From: Chlorobaculum thiosulfatiphilum | GTDB taxonomy: Bacteria; Bacteroidota; Chlorobiia; Chlorobiales; Chlorobiaceae | Reading direction: 5' to 3' | DNA: 37,209 nucleotides | NCBI RefSeq assembly: GCF_006265165.1 | Contig: NZ_VDCH01000025.1 | Location: 1 to 37,209, forward strand | Shown: positions 7,993 through 16,670 of the stretch, in pieces | How positions within the stretch are numbered: the stretch's first letter is position 1 | How the letters are laid out: each line of letters starts with the position of its first letter | Position numbers and translations under genes: made by a program | The notes under the pieces: generated by a model | Told to the model about the DNA's origin: nothing | Database searches by the model: none | Seen by the model: the letters and a program-made list of their open reading frames with translations, nothing else

Positions 7993-10131
7993 TCAGTTAA
8001 CCTTTGTTTTTATGTTCTTTTTCCTCCGGAGAGAGCGCCGCATGAACAGCCTCTGGCTGTCGGTCGCCGAGCGTCCGTTCCGTTTTTTTATATAGGTTCC
8101 GTCAGGTTGCATTCCCCACGCCTTGCGATTGTCGCTCAGGAGCAGTTCAAGATCGGACTTCACCGATTCGACCAGGCGCTGATCGACAACGGGAAAAAGC
8201 GTCTCGACCCGCTTGTCGAGGTTGCGCGGCATGATGTCGGCGCTGCCGAGAAAGAGCCGGGAGTGGCCGCCACTGTTAAAGTAAAAAACGCGGCTGTGTT
8301 CGAGAAACCGTCCGATCACGCTGATGACGCGAATGTTCTCGCTGATGCCGGAAACTCCCGGCTTCAGACAGCAGATGCCCCGGACGATCAGATCGATCTT
8401 CACGCCAGCCATCGATGCCCGGTAGAGCGCCCGGATGATCTCCTCATCGACGAGGGAGTTGATCTTCATGACGATTCTGCCGCTTCCGTCGCGCTTCTGA
8501 TGCTCGATTTCGTTTCGGATCATCTCCATGATCCACTTTCGGGTGTTCAGCGGTGAAACGATCAGGGAGCGGTACTGGCGATGCTTCGAGTAGCCGGTCA
8601 GGGAGTTGAACAGCTCGGTGACATCGTCGGCAAGCACCGGATTGGTGGTCAGATAGCTGTAGTCGGTATAAATTCTTGCCGTTACCGTATTGTAGTTGCC
8701 GGTGCCGAGATGCAGATAGTGGCGAAGCCCGTCCTGCTCGCGCCGCACGATCATGGTCAGCTTGGCGTGAGTCTTGAGGCCGGGCAGGCCGTAAACCACA
8801 TGCGCTCCGGCATCTTCGAGCGCCCTGGCCCAGATGATGTTGTTCTCCTCGTCGAACCGCGCCTTGAGTTCGACCAGCACGGCCACTTGCTTGCGCTGTT
8901 CGGAGGCGAACATCAGCGCCTTGACCACCGGCGAGTTGCTGCCGACCCGGTAGAGCGTCTGCTTGATGGAGAGCACGTCGGGGTCGCGCGCCGCCTGCCA
9001 GATGAGATCGACCACCGGCTTGAACGAATCGTAAGGATGGTGCAACAGCACATCGCCGGAACGCACTTCGGCGAACATGTCAACAGCCTGCTTGCCATCG
9101 AGCGGATTGTGCGGCACGAACAGCTCATCCTTCAGATCGGGCCGGTCAATGCCGAGCAGCTCCATCAACGCGCTCATGCCGAGCACACCGTTGATTTCAT
9201 AGACGTTCCGCTCGTAAGTCTCCAGATTCTTGACCAAGAGACTCCTGATGGAGTGCGGCATGTCGGGATTGATGTCGAGACGCACCACCTTGCCGTAGCG
9301 GCGCGAGCGCACTCCCTGCTCGATGCTTTCGAGCAAGTCGCCCGCCTCGTCCTCCTCAATCTCGATATCCGCGTCGCGAATGATCCGGAAGGGGTGGCAC
9401 TGCAAAATGCGCATCCTCGGAAAGAGCTGGTCGAGGTTGTGCTCGACAAGATCTTCGAGCCACAACAAGCGTATCCGCTCATCGCCGAAACCGAGTCCCT
9501 CGATCTGGTCGAGCCGGACGATGCGCGACAGAATGCCCGGCACCTTGACCCGCGCGAATCTTATCGAGCCACTCTCCTCGTCTTCAAGTTCGATGGCCAG
9601 ATTCAGCGAGAGGTTGGACATGAAGGGAAACGGGTGGCCCGTATCGAACGCCAGCGGGGTCAGAACCGGAAAAATCTCCTTCCTGAAATAGCCCTGAAGA
9701 ACTCGCTGCTGCTGGCCGGAGAGCGAAGTGACGCTGACAAATTCGATCCCTTTCCTTTTGAACGCCGGAATGATCTCGTCGAAGAAGCAGACGTTGCGCT
9801 GCCGGAGCTGGCCGATGACGCGCTCGCGGATGCGCTCGACAACCCCGATGGGCGTCAAGCCATCGACCGAGCGCTCGTTGATGCCCGCCGCGCACTGGTC
9901 ATCCAGTCCCGCCACGCGGATCATGAAGAACTCGTCGAGGTTGGAGCTGAAGATCGAGATGAACTTGACTCGCTCCAGGAGCGGATGCGCCGAGGAGTCG
10001 AGCGCCTCTTCGAGCACTCGCTGGTTGAAATCGATCCAGCTCAGCTCACGGTTCACGTAGAGCGACGGATCGCGCAAATCCGGCTCGACCATCGCTCCGG
10101 CGGCCAATGTCCCGTTTTCCGCGTTCCTCAT
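7993..10131 (-). CDS. ppk1: Polyphosphate kinase 1
   Basis: The enzyme reversibly transfers the terminal phosphate of ATP to long-chain polyphosphate. The four-domain PPK1 layout is complete: N-terminal helices ([19 protein letters not shown]), a head domain, and two phospholipase D-like catalytic domains. The phosphate-accepting His is in LKTHAKLTM (about residue 454), and the second conserved His is in [12 protein letters not shown] (about 611). The C-terminus is basic. The ATG at 10131 is chosen over a TTG 18 bases upstream because it forms an ATGA overlap with the stop of the preceding cyclo-ligase gene; the protein is then 712 residues. It is co-transcribed with cyclo-ligase, rpiB and the CBS gene. 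Confidence 0.96.
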   Translation of the reverse strand: MRNAENGTLAAGAMVEPDLRDPSLYVNRELSWIDFNQRVLEEALDSSAHPLLERVKFISIFSSNLDEFFMIRVAGLDDQCAAGINERSVDGLTPIGVVERIRERVIGQLRQRNVCFFDEIIPAFKRKGIEFVSVTSLSGQQQRVLQGYFRKEIFPVLTPLAFDTGHPFPFMSNLSLNLAIELEDEESGSIRFARVKVPGILSRIVRLDQIEGLGFGDERIRLLWLEDLVEHNLDQLFPRMRILQCHPFRIIRDADIEIEEDEAGDLLESIEQGVRSRRYGKVVRLDINPDMPHSIRSLLVKNLETYERNVYEINGVLGMSALMELLGIDRPDLKDELFVPHNPLDGKQAVDMFAEVRSGDVLLHHPYDSFKPVVDLIWQAARDPDVLSIKQTLYRVGSNSPVVKALMFASEQRKQVAVLVELKARFDEENNIIWARALEDAGAHVVYGLPGLKTHAKLTMIVRREQDGLRHYLHLGTGNYNTVTARIYTDYSYLTTNPVLADDVTELFNSLTGYSKHRQYRSLIVSPLNTRKWIMEMIRNEIEHQKRDGSGRIVMKINSLVDEEIIRALYRASMAGVKIDLIVRGICCLKPGVSGISENIRVISVIGRFLEHSRVFYFNSGGHSRLFLGSADIMPRNLDKRVETLFPVVDQRLVESVKSDLELLLSDNRKAWGMQPDGTYIKKRNGRSATDSQRLFMRRSLRRKKNIKTKVN

Positions 10132-10727
10132 CTGCTGTTGTGCTGGCAATTGATGATTTCATTTTCTGTTACGACCATGTCGAGCTGCTCGTCCCACGGA
10201 TCGCACGGCACCGTGGGAACCTCCTGAAAGCTGAACGCCAAGCCGATTTTCACCGGTCGGACGCCGCTGGCCAAAAGACGGCTGAAAAAGCGGTCATACC
10301 AACCTTTTCCAAAACCGATGCGTCCGCCCTGACGATCGAACCCCGCGAGAGGCACAAAGACCACGTCGAAGCACTCATCTTCCGACAGCACGAGCGGTTC
10401 GGGAGTGGCCGGAGCCGACGGCGAAACCCTGAAGCGCTGCCCTGGATGGTAAACGGCGGCCCGCATGACTCCTCGTTCAATATAAGGCATATATACCTCT
10501 TTCCCGTCGAGCGAGAGCTTTTCGAGCAGCTCCAGCGTTCGCGCCTCGCGGTCATGTTCCATCGAAACGTAGCAGTGAATCCTCGCGGCCTTGCGCAAGA
10601 GCGACAAGGATGCGGCCCTCGCCTGAATCTTTTCGCTATCCGAAATCCAACGTTCCATCGTCATCGCCCTGCGGGTGACGAGCTGTTTCTTTCGCAATTC
10701 AGCTTTGCTCTCCGTGGCAGACTCCAT
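10128..10727 (-). CDS. 5-formyltetrahydrofolate cyclo-ligase
   Basis: The enzyme uses ATP to convert 5-formyl-THF to 5,10-methenyl-THF, returning a stored or inhibitory folate to one-carbon metabolism. The 199-residue protein has the expected N-terminal KAELRKKQL helix, the central [21 protein letters not shown] segment and the nucleotide-binding signature [14 protein letters not shown] at about 134-147. The start at 10727 gives a normal-length N-terminus. Its stop overlaps the ppk1 start by ATGA, so it is the first gene of the cyclo-ligase-ppk1-rpiB-CBS cluster. Nothing in the sequence explains why folate salvage and polyphosphate synthesis are linked. Confidence 0.92.
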   Translation of the reverse strand: MESATESKAELRKKQLVTRRAMTMERWISDSEKIQARAASLSLLRKAARIHCYVSMEHDREARTLELLEKLSLDGKEVYMPYIERGVMRAAVYHPGQRFRVSPSAPATPEPLVLSEDECFDVVFVPLAGFDRQGGRIGFGKGWYDRFFSRLLASGVRPVKIGLAFSFQEVPTVPCDPWDEQLDMVVTENEIINCQHNSR

Positions 10728-11063
10728 GCCGCGACAATCCTTTCGCTCTTGCCCGACGCCACGCAGAAAATGCGCTCCCGACGGGCTGTTTTGTTCTGTT
10801 GCTCACTCGCAAGATAATAAATCTGAAAGCGATACCGCAGCACGGAGGCATTTCTCCCCCGACTCCTTACATACCAGAAATTACCGATATCATAACGATT
10901 CAGGCTCTTCTGCCACGACCGTCTAACCTCATTCATTTATGTGAAATGAGAACGGATTGTATTACATTGAGATAAAATTGCACTGCGCACGACCTTTCAA
11001 GTTTATCGTGCAGTTCGCTAAGAATATTCAACTCTTTTTTTCAACACATAAATACTGACCATC
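10728..11063. other. Divergent intergenic region, cyclo-ligase / chlorosome gene
   Basis: No gene is supported in these 336 bases; a 91-codon minus-strand frame has no recognisable content. The part nearest the chlorosome gene is AT-rich and should contain its promoter, though no clean -35/-10 pair stands out. A 6-bp inverted repeat GCACGA/TCGTGC (10987-10992 and 11006-11011) could form a hairpin in the leader. No clear Shine-Dalgarno sequence precedes the ATG at 11064. Confidence 0.5.
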
Positions 11064-11297
11064 ATGGCAAACGAATCTGGAAACATCGGCGTATTTGGCG
11101 ATCTCTTCACCGCTGTGGGCGACCTGGCCCAGCAGGCTGTGGACATGGCTGGCAGCGCGCTCAAAACCGCTACCGACACCGTTCAACCGGTAAGCAACGC
11201 ATGTGTGCAGCTCTGCACCACCACTATCAATTCGGCAACCCAGGTCGTCGAAAGCGTGACCAAGACCATCACCACCGCGCTCGCCCCGAAGCAGTAA
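11064..11297 (+). CDS. Chlorosome envelope protein, CsmB/CsmF-like
   Basis: This is probably a small amphipathic protein of the lipid monolayer that surrounds the chlorosome, the bacteriochlorophyll antenna of green sulfur bacteria. The 77-residue product begins MANESGNIGVFGDLF. It consists of Ala/Val/Thr-rich helices with a central QPVSNACVQL segment and ends in ALAPKQ, a pattern matching my recollection of the CsmB/CsmF group. There is no signal peptide or charged cleavage site. It is a single-gene unit with its own strong terminator, as expected for an abundant structural protein. Which Csm it is (B, F or another paralogue) cannot be settled by eye. Confidence 0.75.
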   Translation: MANESGNIGVFGDLFTAVGDLAQQAVDMAGSALKTATDTVQPVSNACVQLCTTTINSATQVVESVTKTITTALAPKQ

Positions 11298-11354
11298 CAA
11301 GCTCACGCGGTTATCCGGCTACGGAGCCGCGCTTCAAGAGAGAGTGAAACTCGA

Positions 11355-11389
11355 AGCCCTTTACGCCACAGTGTTGTAAAGGGCTTTTG
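11355..11389 (+). terminator. Intrinsic terminator of the chlorosome gene
   Basis: AGCCCTTTAC (11355-11364) pairs perfectly with GTAAAGGGCT (11376-11385) across an 11-base loop, followed by TTTTGT. It lies 58 bases past the stop codon. Confidence 0.9.
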
Positions 11390-11423
11390 TATTTGTGGAG
11401 CGGGCCTGAAGCGCCGAGGCTTT

Positions 11424-13073
11424 TCAAAGCTGGCATGAACGGCCCGATTCGGTCGATTTCAGCGCGGCGACGAGCTGGTTCAACTCCCTGTCGTAGAGAT
11501 CGTTATCGTGCTCCCAGCCGTAAAATGACGGAATAAAATTTTTCCTCAGCTCCCTGCCAAGATTCCGTCCGCTCTCCTGATCGGTCAAATCCCACTCGTC
11601 GAGCTTGTTCTCCCGGACCAGACTGACCGGAAAAAGCAGGCGCTGCACCTCACGCGCCTCTCGCTGAACGCCCTTGATCACCGTGCTTTTCAGCCACTCC
11701 CCCTTCATGCTGGGTTCGGAAACGATCAGCAGCATCTTTTCGCAGCACTGAGTCGTGCGGTCGAAATGCTGGTCGATATAGCGGTTGCTTTTCAGCGTGT
11801 CCGGGCAAAGCCAGCACCTGATTCCCTGCGTCTGCAAATCGGCGTACAGGCGCTCGACAAATTTCCTGTCACGGGTGCTGTGGCTGATGATGCACGACAG
11901 ATAATCGTACGGCTTGCCGGAGATGGCCCGGACATGCTCGATCATGCTTTCGGGCGCGCCGCATCCGCGCATGAAGGCATCGGGGAGCTGGCCTTGCGAG
12001 CGGTACAGGGTGCTGATGCTGATTTCCGACGGCCCATGGTGGTTGATAGCTTCAAGCCCCTTGACCTTCCGGAGATCGAGGTTCATGAAGCTGGTATGAA
12101 ACGTCTCGGTCTCGGCGAGGTTGGCCATGTTCAGCTCCGCGCCCCTGAAATTGGCCAGGCAGAGATTCGCGCCGCAGAGATTGGCGTCGCAGAGGTTCGC
12201 GCCCGTAAAGTCAACGCCGCTGAGATTGGCTCCCGTCAGATTCGCGCCGCTCAGGTTCGCCATGCTGAAATCCGCGCCGCTCAGGTTCGCCCCCTTGAGG
12301 TTGGTCCAGCGGAGGCGGGCTTCGCCAAAATTGGCTTCGCTGAGATCGGCGTCACTCAGGTCAGCCTCACTCAGGTCGGCCTCGCTCAGATCGGCATCGT
12401 GAAGATTGGCGTGATGGAGGTTCGCGTCCCTGAGATCGGCATCGTGCAGATTGGCCTCATGGAGATCGGCATCGTGCAGATCCGCGCCGATAAGATCGGC
12501 ATCATCGAGCTTTGTGTCGTGAAGATCGGCCTCGCCAATATTCGCCATGCTCAACGCCACGCCAGAAAGATCGGCCCGGCTCAGGAGCGCCTCGCGCATG
12601 TCGCACTCGTTGAGGTTGGCGCAGTTGAGCTTCGACTGGGTGAGAATCGCCCCCTTCAGGTTGGCGTGATTGAGGTCGGTCATCGAAAGGTTCGCACCCT
12701 CCAGAATAGCGCCGCTTATGTCGGCCCGCACCAGATTAGCACCGCTGATATCGGCGTTGGAAAAATCGGTCTCGCGCAAATCAGCGCCCGCGAAGTTCGC
12801 GCCGTTCAGTTTCGCGTCGCGGAATAACACCTTGCTGAGATTCGCGCCGCTGAAATTGGCCGCCTTGAAGCTCGCGCCGCTGAGGTCGGCTTCTGAAAGA
12901 TCGAGTTCCCTGAAGTCCCGCTTGTTGAACTCCACGGCTTCATCGGGATGCGCCTGCCGGTAGCGATTCCACTCCGGAACCGATCTGAGCAACAGTTCAA
13001 GAGCCTCGACGGTTTTCGTCTGCGGATTGGCGGCTCCGGTTTGCCGGTCAGTGTTTGGCTCTTTTTTGTTCAT
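11424..13073 (-). CDS. Pentapeptide-repeat protein with C-terminal TIR domain
   Basis: This is a 549-residue cytoplasmic protein. Residues about 53-335 are more than 50 tandem A(D/N)LXX pentapeptides, which should form a right-handed quadrilateral beta-helix; one stretch is rich in ADLHDANLH-type units that are also near-identical in DNA. A linker leads to a TIR domain from about 390: CIISHSTRDRKFVERLYADL, then GIRCWLCPDTLK, LLIVSEPSM and LLFPVSLVRE. TIR domains act in signalling or as NAD-cleaving enzymes in bacterial immunity. At the SEWVxxE position, where TIR enzymes carry the catalytic Glu, this protein reads EWLKST, with Thr464 at the expected site. No partner gene adjoins it. The start at 13073 lacks a Shine-Dalgarno sequence. 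Domain calls are firm; the role is unknown. Confidence 0.88.
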   Translation of the reverse strand: MNKKEPNTDRQTGAANPQTKTVEALELLLRSVPEWNRYRQAHPDEAVEFNKRDFRELDLSEADLSGASFKAANFSGANLSKVLFRDAKLNGANFAGADLRETDFSNADISGANLVRADISGAILEGANLSMTDLNHANLKGAILTQSKLNCANLNECDMREALLSRADLSGVALSMANIGEADLHDTKLDDADLIGADLHDADLHEANLHDADLRDANLHHANLHDADLSEADLSEADLSDADLSEANFGEARLRWTNLKGANLSGADFSMANLSGANLTGANLSGVDFTGANLCDANLCGANLCLANFRGAELNMANLAETETFHTSFMNLDLRKVKGLEAINHHGPSEISISTLYRSQGQLPDAFMRGCGAPESMIEHVRAISGKPYDYLSCIISHSTRDRKFVERLYADLQTQGIRCWLCPDTLKSNRYIDQHFDRTTQCCEKMLLIVSEPSMKGEWLKSTVIKGVQREAREVQRLLFPVSLVRENKLDEWDLTDQESGRNLGRELRKNFIPSFYGWEHDNDLYDRELNQLVAALKSTESGRSCQL

Positions 13074-13343
13074 GGAAGTCAGAATAAAATTTTATCTATA
13101 AAACGGATTTCATGAAAAAAACTGCCAACGAACTACCCGCCGATATTCAGGATGTCACGCCAAACAACGTATCTGCGTCAAAACAAAAGCTCAGTCTTGA
13201 TCGAGCATGACTTTGATGATCCTGCACCCAATATATTCAACAATCCCGAGACTTGACCGTATCGCCCGTCATCACAAAGCATTCATGAGCTTTATTGATA
13301 GTCGGCAAATAAAAATCACTTATTACCTAAACACTTCAACAGC

Positions 13344-14057
13344 ATGAAAACGTTTTCGGATCCGTCGAAACCTGCGCTCCCCCTCTCGATTTACTGCGTC
13401 GGCAAAAACTACCCGGATCACGCCCGCGAGATGGCTTCGTGGGAGCCGGAGAAGCCCGCACCTCCGCCTGAAGAGGAGCCGATTATCTTCATGAAGCCCG
13501 GCACGGCGCTCTCCACTGACGGCAATACCTCGATTCCGCAGTTTGAAGGGCGGCCGCTCAGCGCGAGCCTCCATTACGAAGGCGAGCTGGTGCTGCTGGT
13601 CGGCGCGGATGTCGATTGCGTGGAGCTTGCCGACGCTCCGGCATGTATCGCCGGGTACGCCGCCGGACTCGACATGACGCTGCGCGACGTGCAGCTCGAA
13701 GCAAAAAAGACGGGAAATCCGTGGCTGAAGTGCAAGGGTTTCCGCAGGAGCGCACTCGTTTCGGAGTTCATCGCCCCCGACGCTGTCGGGGCGTGGGAGG
13801 AACTCGCCATTTCGCTCCGGCTGAACGGTGAGCGAAAGCAGCACTCGAAGGTGTCGAAAATGAGCTTTTCACCGGCCTACCTCGTGCATTATTTATCGTA
13901 TATTTACGGGCTGCGAGCCGGAGATATGATCTTTACCGGCACTCCGGCGGGCGTCGGCAGTGTGCAACCGGGCGACCGGCTCGACGTTTCGCTCGAAACC
14001 GGCGTTGGCGATTCGCACACAAAGACACTCGTATCGATCCAGGCGACTGTTTCCTGA
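13344..14057 (+). CDS. Fumarylacetoacetate hydrolase (FAH)-family protein
   Basis: This is a predicted metal-dependent hydrolase or decarboxylase of beta-dicarbonyl compounds, possibly acylpyruvase or oxaloacetate decarboxylase type. The 237-residue protein starts with the family motif CVGKNYPDHAREM (18-30). The metal-binding carboxylates are at Glu79 and Glu81 (HYEGELVLLVG) and Asp110 (GLDMTLRD), followed by KGFRRSALV and the C-terminal TGTPAGVGSVQPGD segment. It ends 18 bases before dihydroorotase on the same strand, so the two are probably co-transcribed. The substrate cannot be predicted; the dihydroorotase partner does not by itself imply a pyrimidine role. Confidence 0.88.
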   Translation: MKTFSDPSKPALPLSIYCVGKNYPDHAREMASWEPEKPAPPPEEEPIIFMKPGTALSTDGNTSIPQFEGRPLSASLHYEGELVLLVGADVDCVELADAPACIAGYAAGLDMTLRDVQLEAKKTGNPWLKCKGFRRSALVSEFIAPDAVGAWEELAISLRLNGERKQHSKVSKMSFSPAYLVHYLSYIYGLRAGDMIFTGTPAGVGSVQPGDRLDVSLETGVGDSHTKTLVSIQATVS

Positions 14058-14075
14058 ACCATTCACTCCCCGACC

Positions 14076-15395
14076 ATGAGCACTCTTTTTCTGAACGCAA
14101 GACTCCTGAATCCCGCTGAAAATCTCGATACCGCCGGTTCGATGAAAATCGGCGACGACGGCCTCATCGAAACGGTCACGACCGGCGGCGAACCGATTCC
14201 GGCGAAGGAGGGCGACCGCGTCGTCGATCTCGCGGGCAAGGTGCTCGCGCCCGGACTTTTCGACATGCACTGCCACTTCCGGGAGCCGGGCCAGGAGTAC
14301 AAGGAGACGCTCGAAACCGGTTCCGCCGCCGCCGTGGCTGGCGGGTTCACCGGCGTGGCGCTCATGCCGAACACCCGCCCGGTCATCGACAGCCCGCTCG
14401 GCGTGGCCTACATCCGCCACCACAGCGCCGGATTGCCGATCGACCTCGAAGTGATCGGCGCGATGACCGCCGAAAGCAAGGGCGAGGCGCTCGCACCCTA
14501 CGGCAAATATGCGTCGTACGGCGTGAAGGCGGTGTCGGACGACGGCACGGCCATCCAGAACACGCAGATCATGCGCCTCGCCATTGAGTACGCGGCAAAC
14601 TTCGACCTGCTGCTGATCCAGCACGCCGAAGACAAGCACCTCACCGCTGGCGGCGTGATGAACGACGGCGCGGTGTCGGCGATGCTCGGCCTGAAGGGCA
14701 TTCCCGAAGTGGCTGAGCCGATCATGATCGCCCGCGATTTGCAGCTCATCGCCTGGCTGAAAAAGCACAAGCTGAACGGCGCGATAGCCGAGCCGCGCTA
14801 CCACGTGGCGCACATCAGCACCGCAGCGTCGGTCGAGCTGGTGCGCAAGGCCAAAGCCGCCGGCCTGAAGGTCTCCTGCGAAGTGACGCCGCACCACTTC
14901 ACGCTGACCGAACACGATCTCGGCGATGCGGTCGAGAAGGGCAACTTCATCATGAAGCCGCCGCTCGCTTCGGAGGAGAACCGCGCGGCGCTCGTCGAAG
15001 GACTGCGTGACGGCACCATCGACGCCATCGCCACCGACCACGCGCCCCACGCCCGGCACGAAAAAGAGTGCCCGCCAGACCAGGCAGCCTTCGGCATCAT
15101 CGGCCTCGAAACCTCGCTGGGCCTGACGATTACCGAACTGGTCGAGAAAGGAGTGATCACGCTGTCACGGGCCATCGAACTGCTCTCGACCAACCCGCGA
15201 CGCCTGATGGGTCTGGAGACGATCCGCTTCCAGACGGGCCGAAAAGCCAACCTCACGATCATCGATCCCGCCCGCGAGTGGACGGTCAGAGAGGCCGATT
15301 TCGGCTCGAAGTCACGGAACACCCCGTTCATGGGCCGTACGCTCAAAGGAAACGCGTTGGGCATCTACCACAACGGCAAGCTCACGATGCGCTGA
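14076..15395 (+). CDS. pyrC: Dihydroorotase (class I type)
   Basis: The enzyme cyclises carbamoyl aspartate to dihydroorotate in pyrimidine synthesis. The 439-residue amidohydrolase has the zinc-binding HCHFREPG motif at 65-72, VSDDG, the metal-ligand His in QHAED, then HISTAASVELV and VTPHHFTL, and the catalytic Asp in ATDHAPH near 319-325. Its length and the REPGQE context fit class I dihydroorotase rather than a dihydropyrimidinase or allantoinase. It follows the FAH-family gene by 18 bases; no Shine-Dalgarno sequence is clear. The metal ligands are present, so an active enzyme is expected rather than a non-catalytic PyrC-like subunit. Confidence 0.92.
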   Translation: MSTLFLNARLLNPAENLDTAGSMKIGDDGLIETVTTGGEPIPAKEGDRVVDLAGKVLAPGLFDMHCHFREPGQEYKETLETGSAAAVAGGFTGVALMPNTRPVIDSPLGVAYIRHHSAGLPIDLEVIGAMTAESKGEALAPYGKYASYGVKAVSDDGTAIQNTQIMRLAIEYAANFDLLLIQHAEDKHLTAGGVMNDGAVSAMLGLKGIPEVAEPIMIARDLQLIAWLKKHKLNGAIAEPRYHVAHISTAASVELVRKAKAAGLKVSCEVTPHHFTLTEHDLGDAVEKGNFIMKPPLASEENRAALVEGLRDGTIDAIATDHAPHARHEKECPPDQAAFGIIGLETSLGLTITELVEKGVITLSRAIELLSTNPRRLMGLETIRFQTGRKANLTIIDPAREWTVREADFGSKSRNTPFMGRTLKGNALGIYHNGKLTMR

Positions 15396-15409
15396 CAGGA
15401 CGCCACTTC

Positions 15410-15451
15410 ATCGAAATCCAAATCGAAATCGCTATCGAAATCGATTTGGAT
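15410..15451. repeat. 12-bp periodic repeat of ATCGAAATC
   Basis: ATCGAAATC occurs at 15410, 15422 and 15434, a 12-base period, ending in GATTTGGAT. The same words reappear as an inverted repeat at 19466-19506 followed by GATTTGGATTTGG, so this is a dispersed low-complexity family. It lies just after the pyrC stop and shows no terminator T run. Confidence 0.65.
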
Positions 15452-15595
15452 ATTCAATGGCACTTGCTGGCGGAAGCATCTGACACAGAGAGAACATTTT
15501 ATCTTTTTTCTTTATACTATTTTTCTTACTTTCGGTATCTTTTTAGTTGAATTTGTTGTACAGCGTCAACCCAAAGCATTTCATATACACGACCT

Positions 15596-15787
15596 ATGGC
15601 CAAGAAACAAACGTTCGGTGACAAGCAGAAAAAGGGCACAGTTGATTTCAAAATGGCGAAGCTGGTCTATTCGGTGAAATCCGAAAAAACCAACGCCTGG
15701 AAATTCGTCGAGAAGAGCGTCCGTATTCCCAACGGCGAGAACGAACTCGACGTCCTGAAAAAAGCGATGGCTGGACAGGACAAGTGA
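15596..15787 (+). CDS. Small basic protein, possibly DUF4295 / bL38-like ribosomal protein
   Basis: This is a 63-residue lysine-rich protein starting MAKKQTFGDK. Its middle, LVYSVKSEKTNAWKFVEKSV, resembles the KMVKSPKTGAYxFxExMV core I recall for DUF4295, a short Bacteroidota protein reported as a large-subunit ribosomal protein (bL38). In Bacteroidota that gene usually follows rpmB and rpmG; here it stands alone between pyrC and a methyltransferase. The start gives the expected MAKK N-terminus. If the similarity holds, it binds rRNA; otherwise it is an uncharacterised small basic protein. The family link is by eye only. Confidence 0.6.
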   Translation: MAKKQTFGDKQKKGTVDFKMAKLVYSVKSEKTNAWKFVEKSVRIPNGENELDVLKKAMAGQDK

Positions 15788-15827
15788 TTACGGCAAGACG
15801 CCCCCGCTTTTTGTCTGACCTCACCTC

Positions 15828-16625
15828 ATGAACGACTGCCAATCTCATTCCCGGGGCGACCAATCCCGGGAATGGTTTGAAGAGTGGTTTGACCATCCCC
15901 TCTATCTCAAGGTTTACCATCACCGCGACGCCGAAGAGGCTGACCGTTGCGTACGCACCATTCTTGCGCTGACCGGCATCGATCCAGCGCGACAGCCCGC
16001 GCCCTCCGTGCTCGACGTTGCCTGCGGCGCTGGCCGCCATGCTCACGCCTTTGCCCGCGCGGGCCTCAGCGTGACCGCCAACGACCTCTCCCCCTTCCTC
16101 CTCGACCAGGCCAGAGAGCTGGCCGCGACGGAGAATCTCGAACTGGAGTTCAGTCGGCAAGACATGCGGACAATCCGCTTCGAGCGCCGTTTTGACCTTG
16201 CAGCCCAGCTCTTTTCGAGCTTCGGCTATTTCGAGAGCGCCGAAGAAGATCGCCAGGTCATCGCCAGCGTCGCCGCGCTGCTCAACCCCGGCGGCTGGTA
16301 CGTGCTCGACCTCATCAATCCCGCGCAACTGAAACACAATTTCAAGCTTCGCACCGAGCGCAACGCCGGAACGCTCTCGATCATCGAGGAGCGTACGCTT
16401 TCGGAAAGTCACGTGACCAAGCGAATCACCCTCTGCGAAGCCGACGGCAAGGAGCACTCTTTCTCGGAATCGGTGCGACTCTACTCGCTGGATGAAGCCA
16501 CGGCGCTGCTCGAATCGGGCGGATTTACCGTTGAACGAGTGGTCGGCGACTACGACGGCGGCCCGTTCGACGCCGCTACTTCGCCGAGGATGATGCTGCT
16601 CGCCCGAAAGTCGGCGGAGTCGTGA
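15828..16625 (+). CDS. Class I SAM-dependent methyltransferase
   Basis: This 265-residue cytoplasmic protein has a Rossmann-type methyltransferase core: motif I VLDVACGAGRHAHAFA at about 61-76, the acidic residue ending strand 2 in VTANDLSPFLL, then the RQDMRTIRF segment and LNPGGWYVLDLINP (motif III/post-I region). The NDLSPFLLDQARELA helix is typical of small-molecule methyltransferases. The substrate is unknown. It starts 40 bases after the DUF4295-like gene in the same direction and is convergent with the exonuclease gene; no terminator is visible in the 45 bases between them. Confidence 0.85.
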   Translation: MNDCQSHSRGDQSREWFEEWFDHPLYLKVYHHRDAEEADRCVRTILALTGIDPARQPAPSVLDVACGAGRHAHAFARAGLSVTANDLSPFLLDQARELAATENLELEFSRQDMRTIRFERRFDLAAQLFSSFGYFESAEEDRQVIASVAALLNPGGWYVLDLINPAQLKHNFKLRTERNAGTLSIIEERTLSESHVTKRITLCEADGKEHSFSESVRLYSLDEATALLESGGFTVERVVGDYDGGPFDAATSPRMMLLARKSAES

Positions 16626-16670
16626 GGCCAACCGACCGATCTTATTGATCCGGAAATTCTTCGCAAACGA

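Noticed and set aside
8581-10227. A 548-codon open frame on the plus strand opposite ppk1
   Set aside because: It mirrors the ppk1 coding frame, has no recognisable protein motif, and arises from GC-rich codon bias. Similar long antisense frames opposite DUF294 (17050-19197), pyrC (13893-15059) and atpA were rejected for the same reason.
10661-10936. 91-codon minus-strand frame upstream of the cyclo-ligase gene
   Set aside because: It overlaps the cyclo-ligase start, has no family resemblance and no ribosome-binding site.
11766-12827. Long plus-strand frame opposite the pentapeptide gene with a repeated IGIVQIG-like pattern
   Set aside because: The apparent repeats are the complement of the tandem ADLXX codons; the minus-strand frame has the TIR domain and a natural start.
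12121-12900. CRISPR array
   Set aside because: The dense repeats here are in-frame pentapeptide codons with no constant repeat/spacer structure. No other region has direct repeats of CRISPR size.
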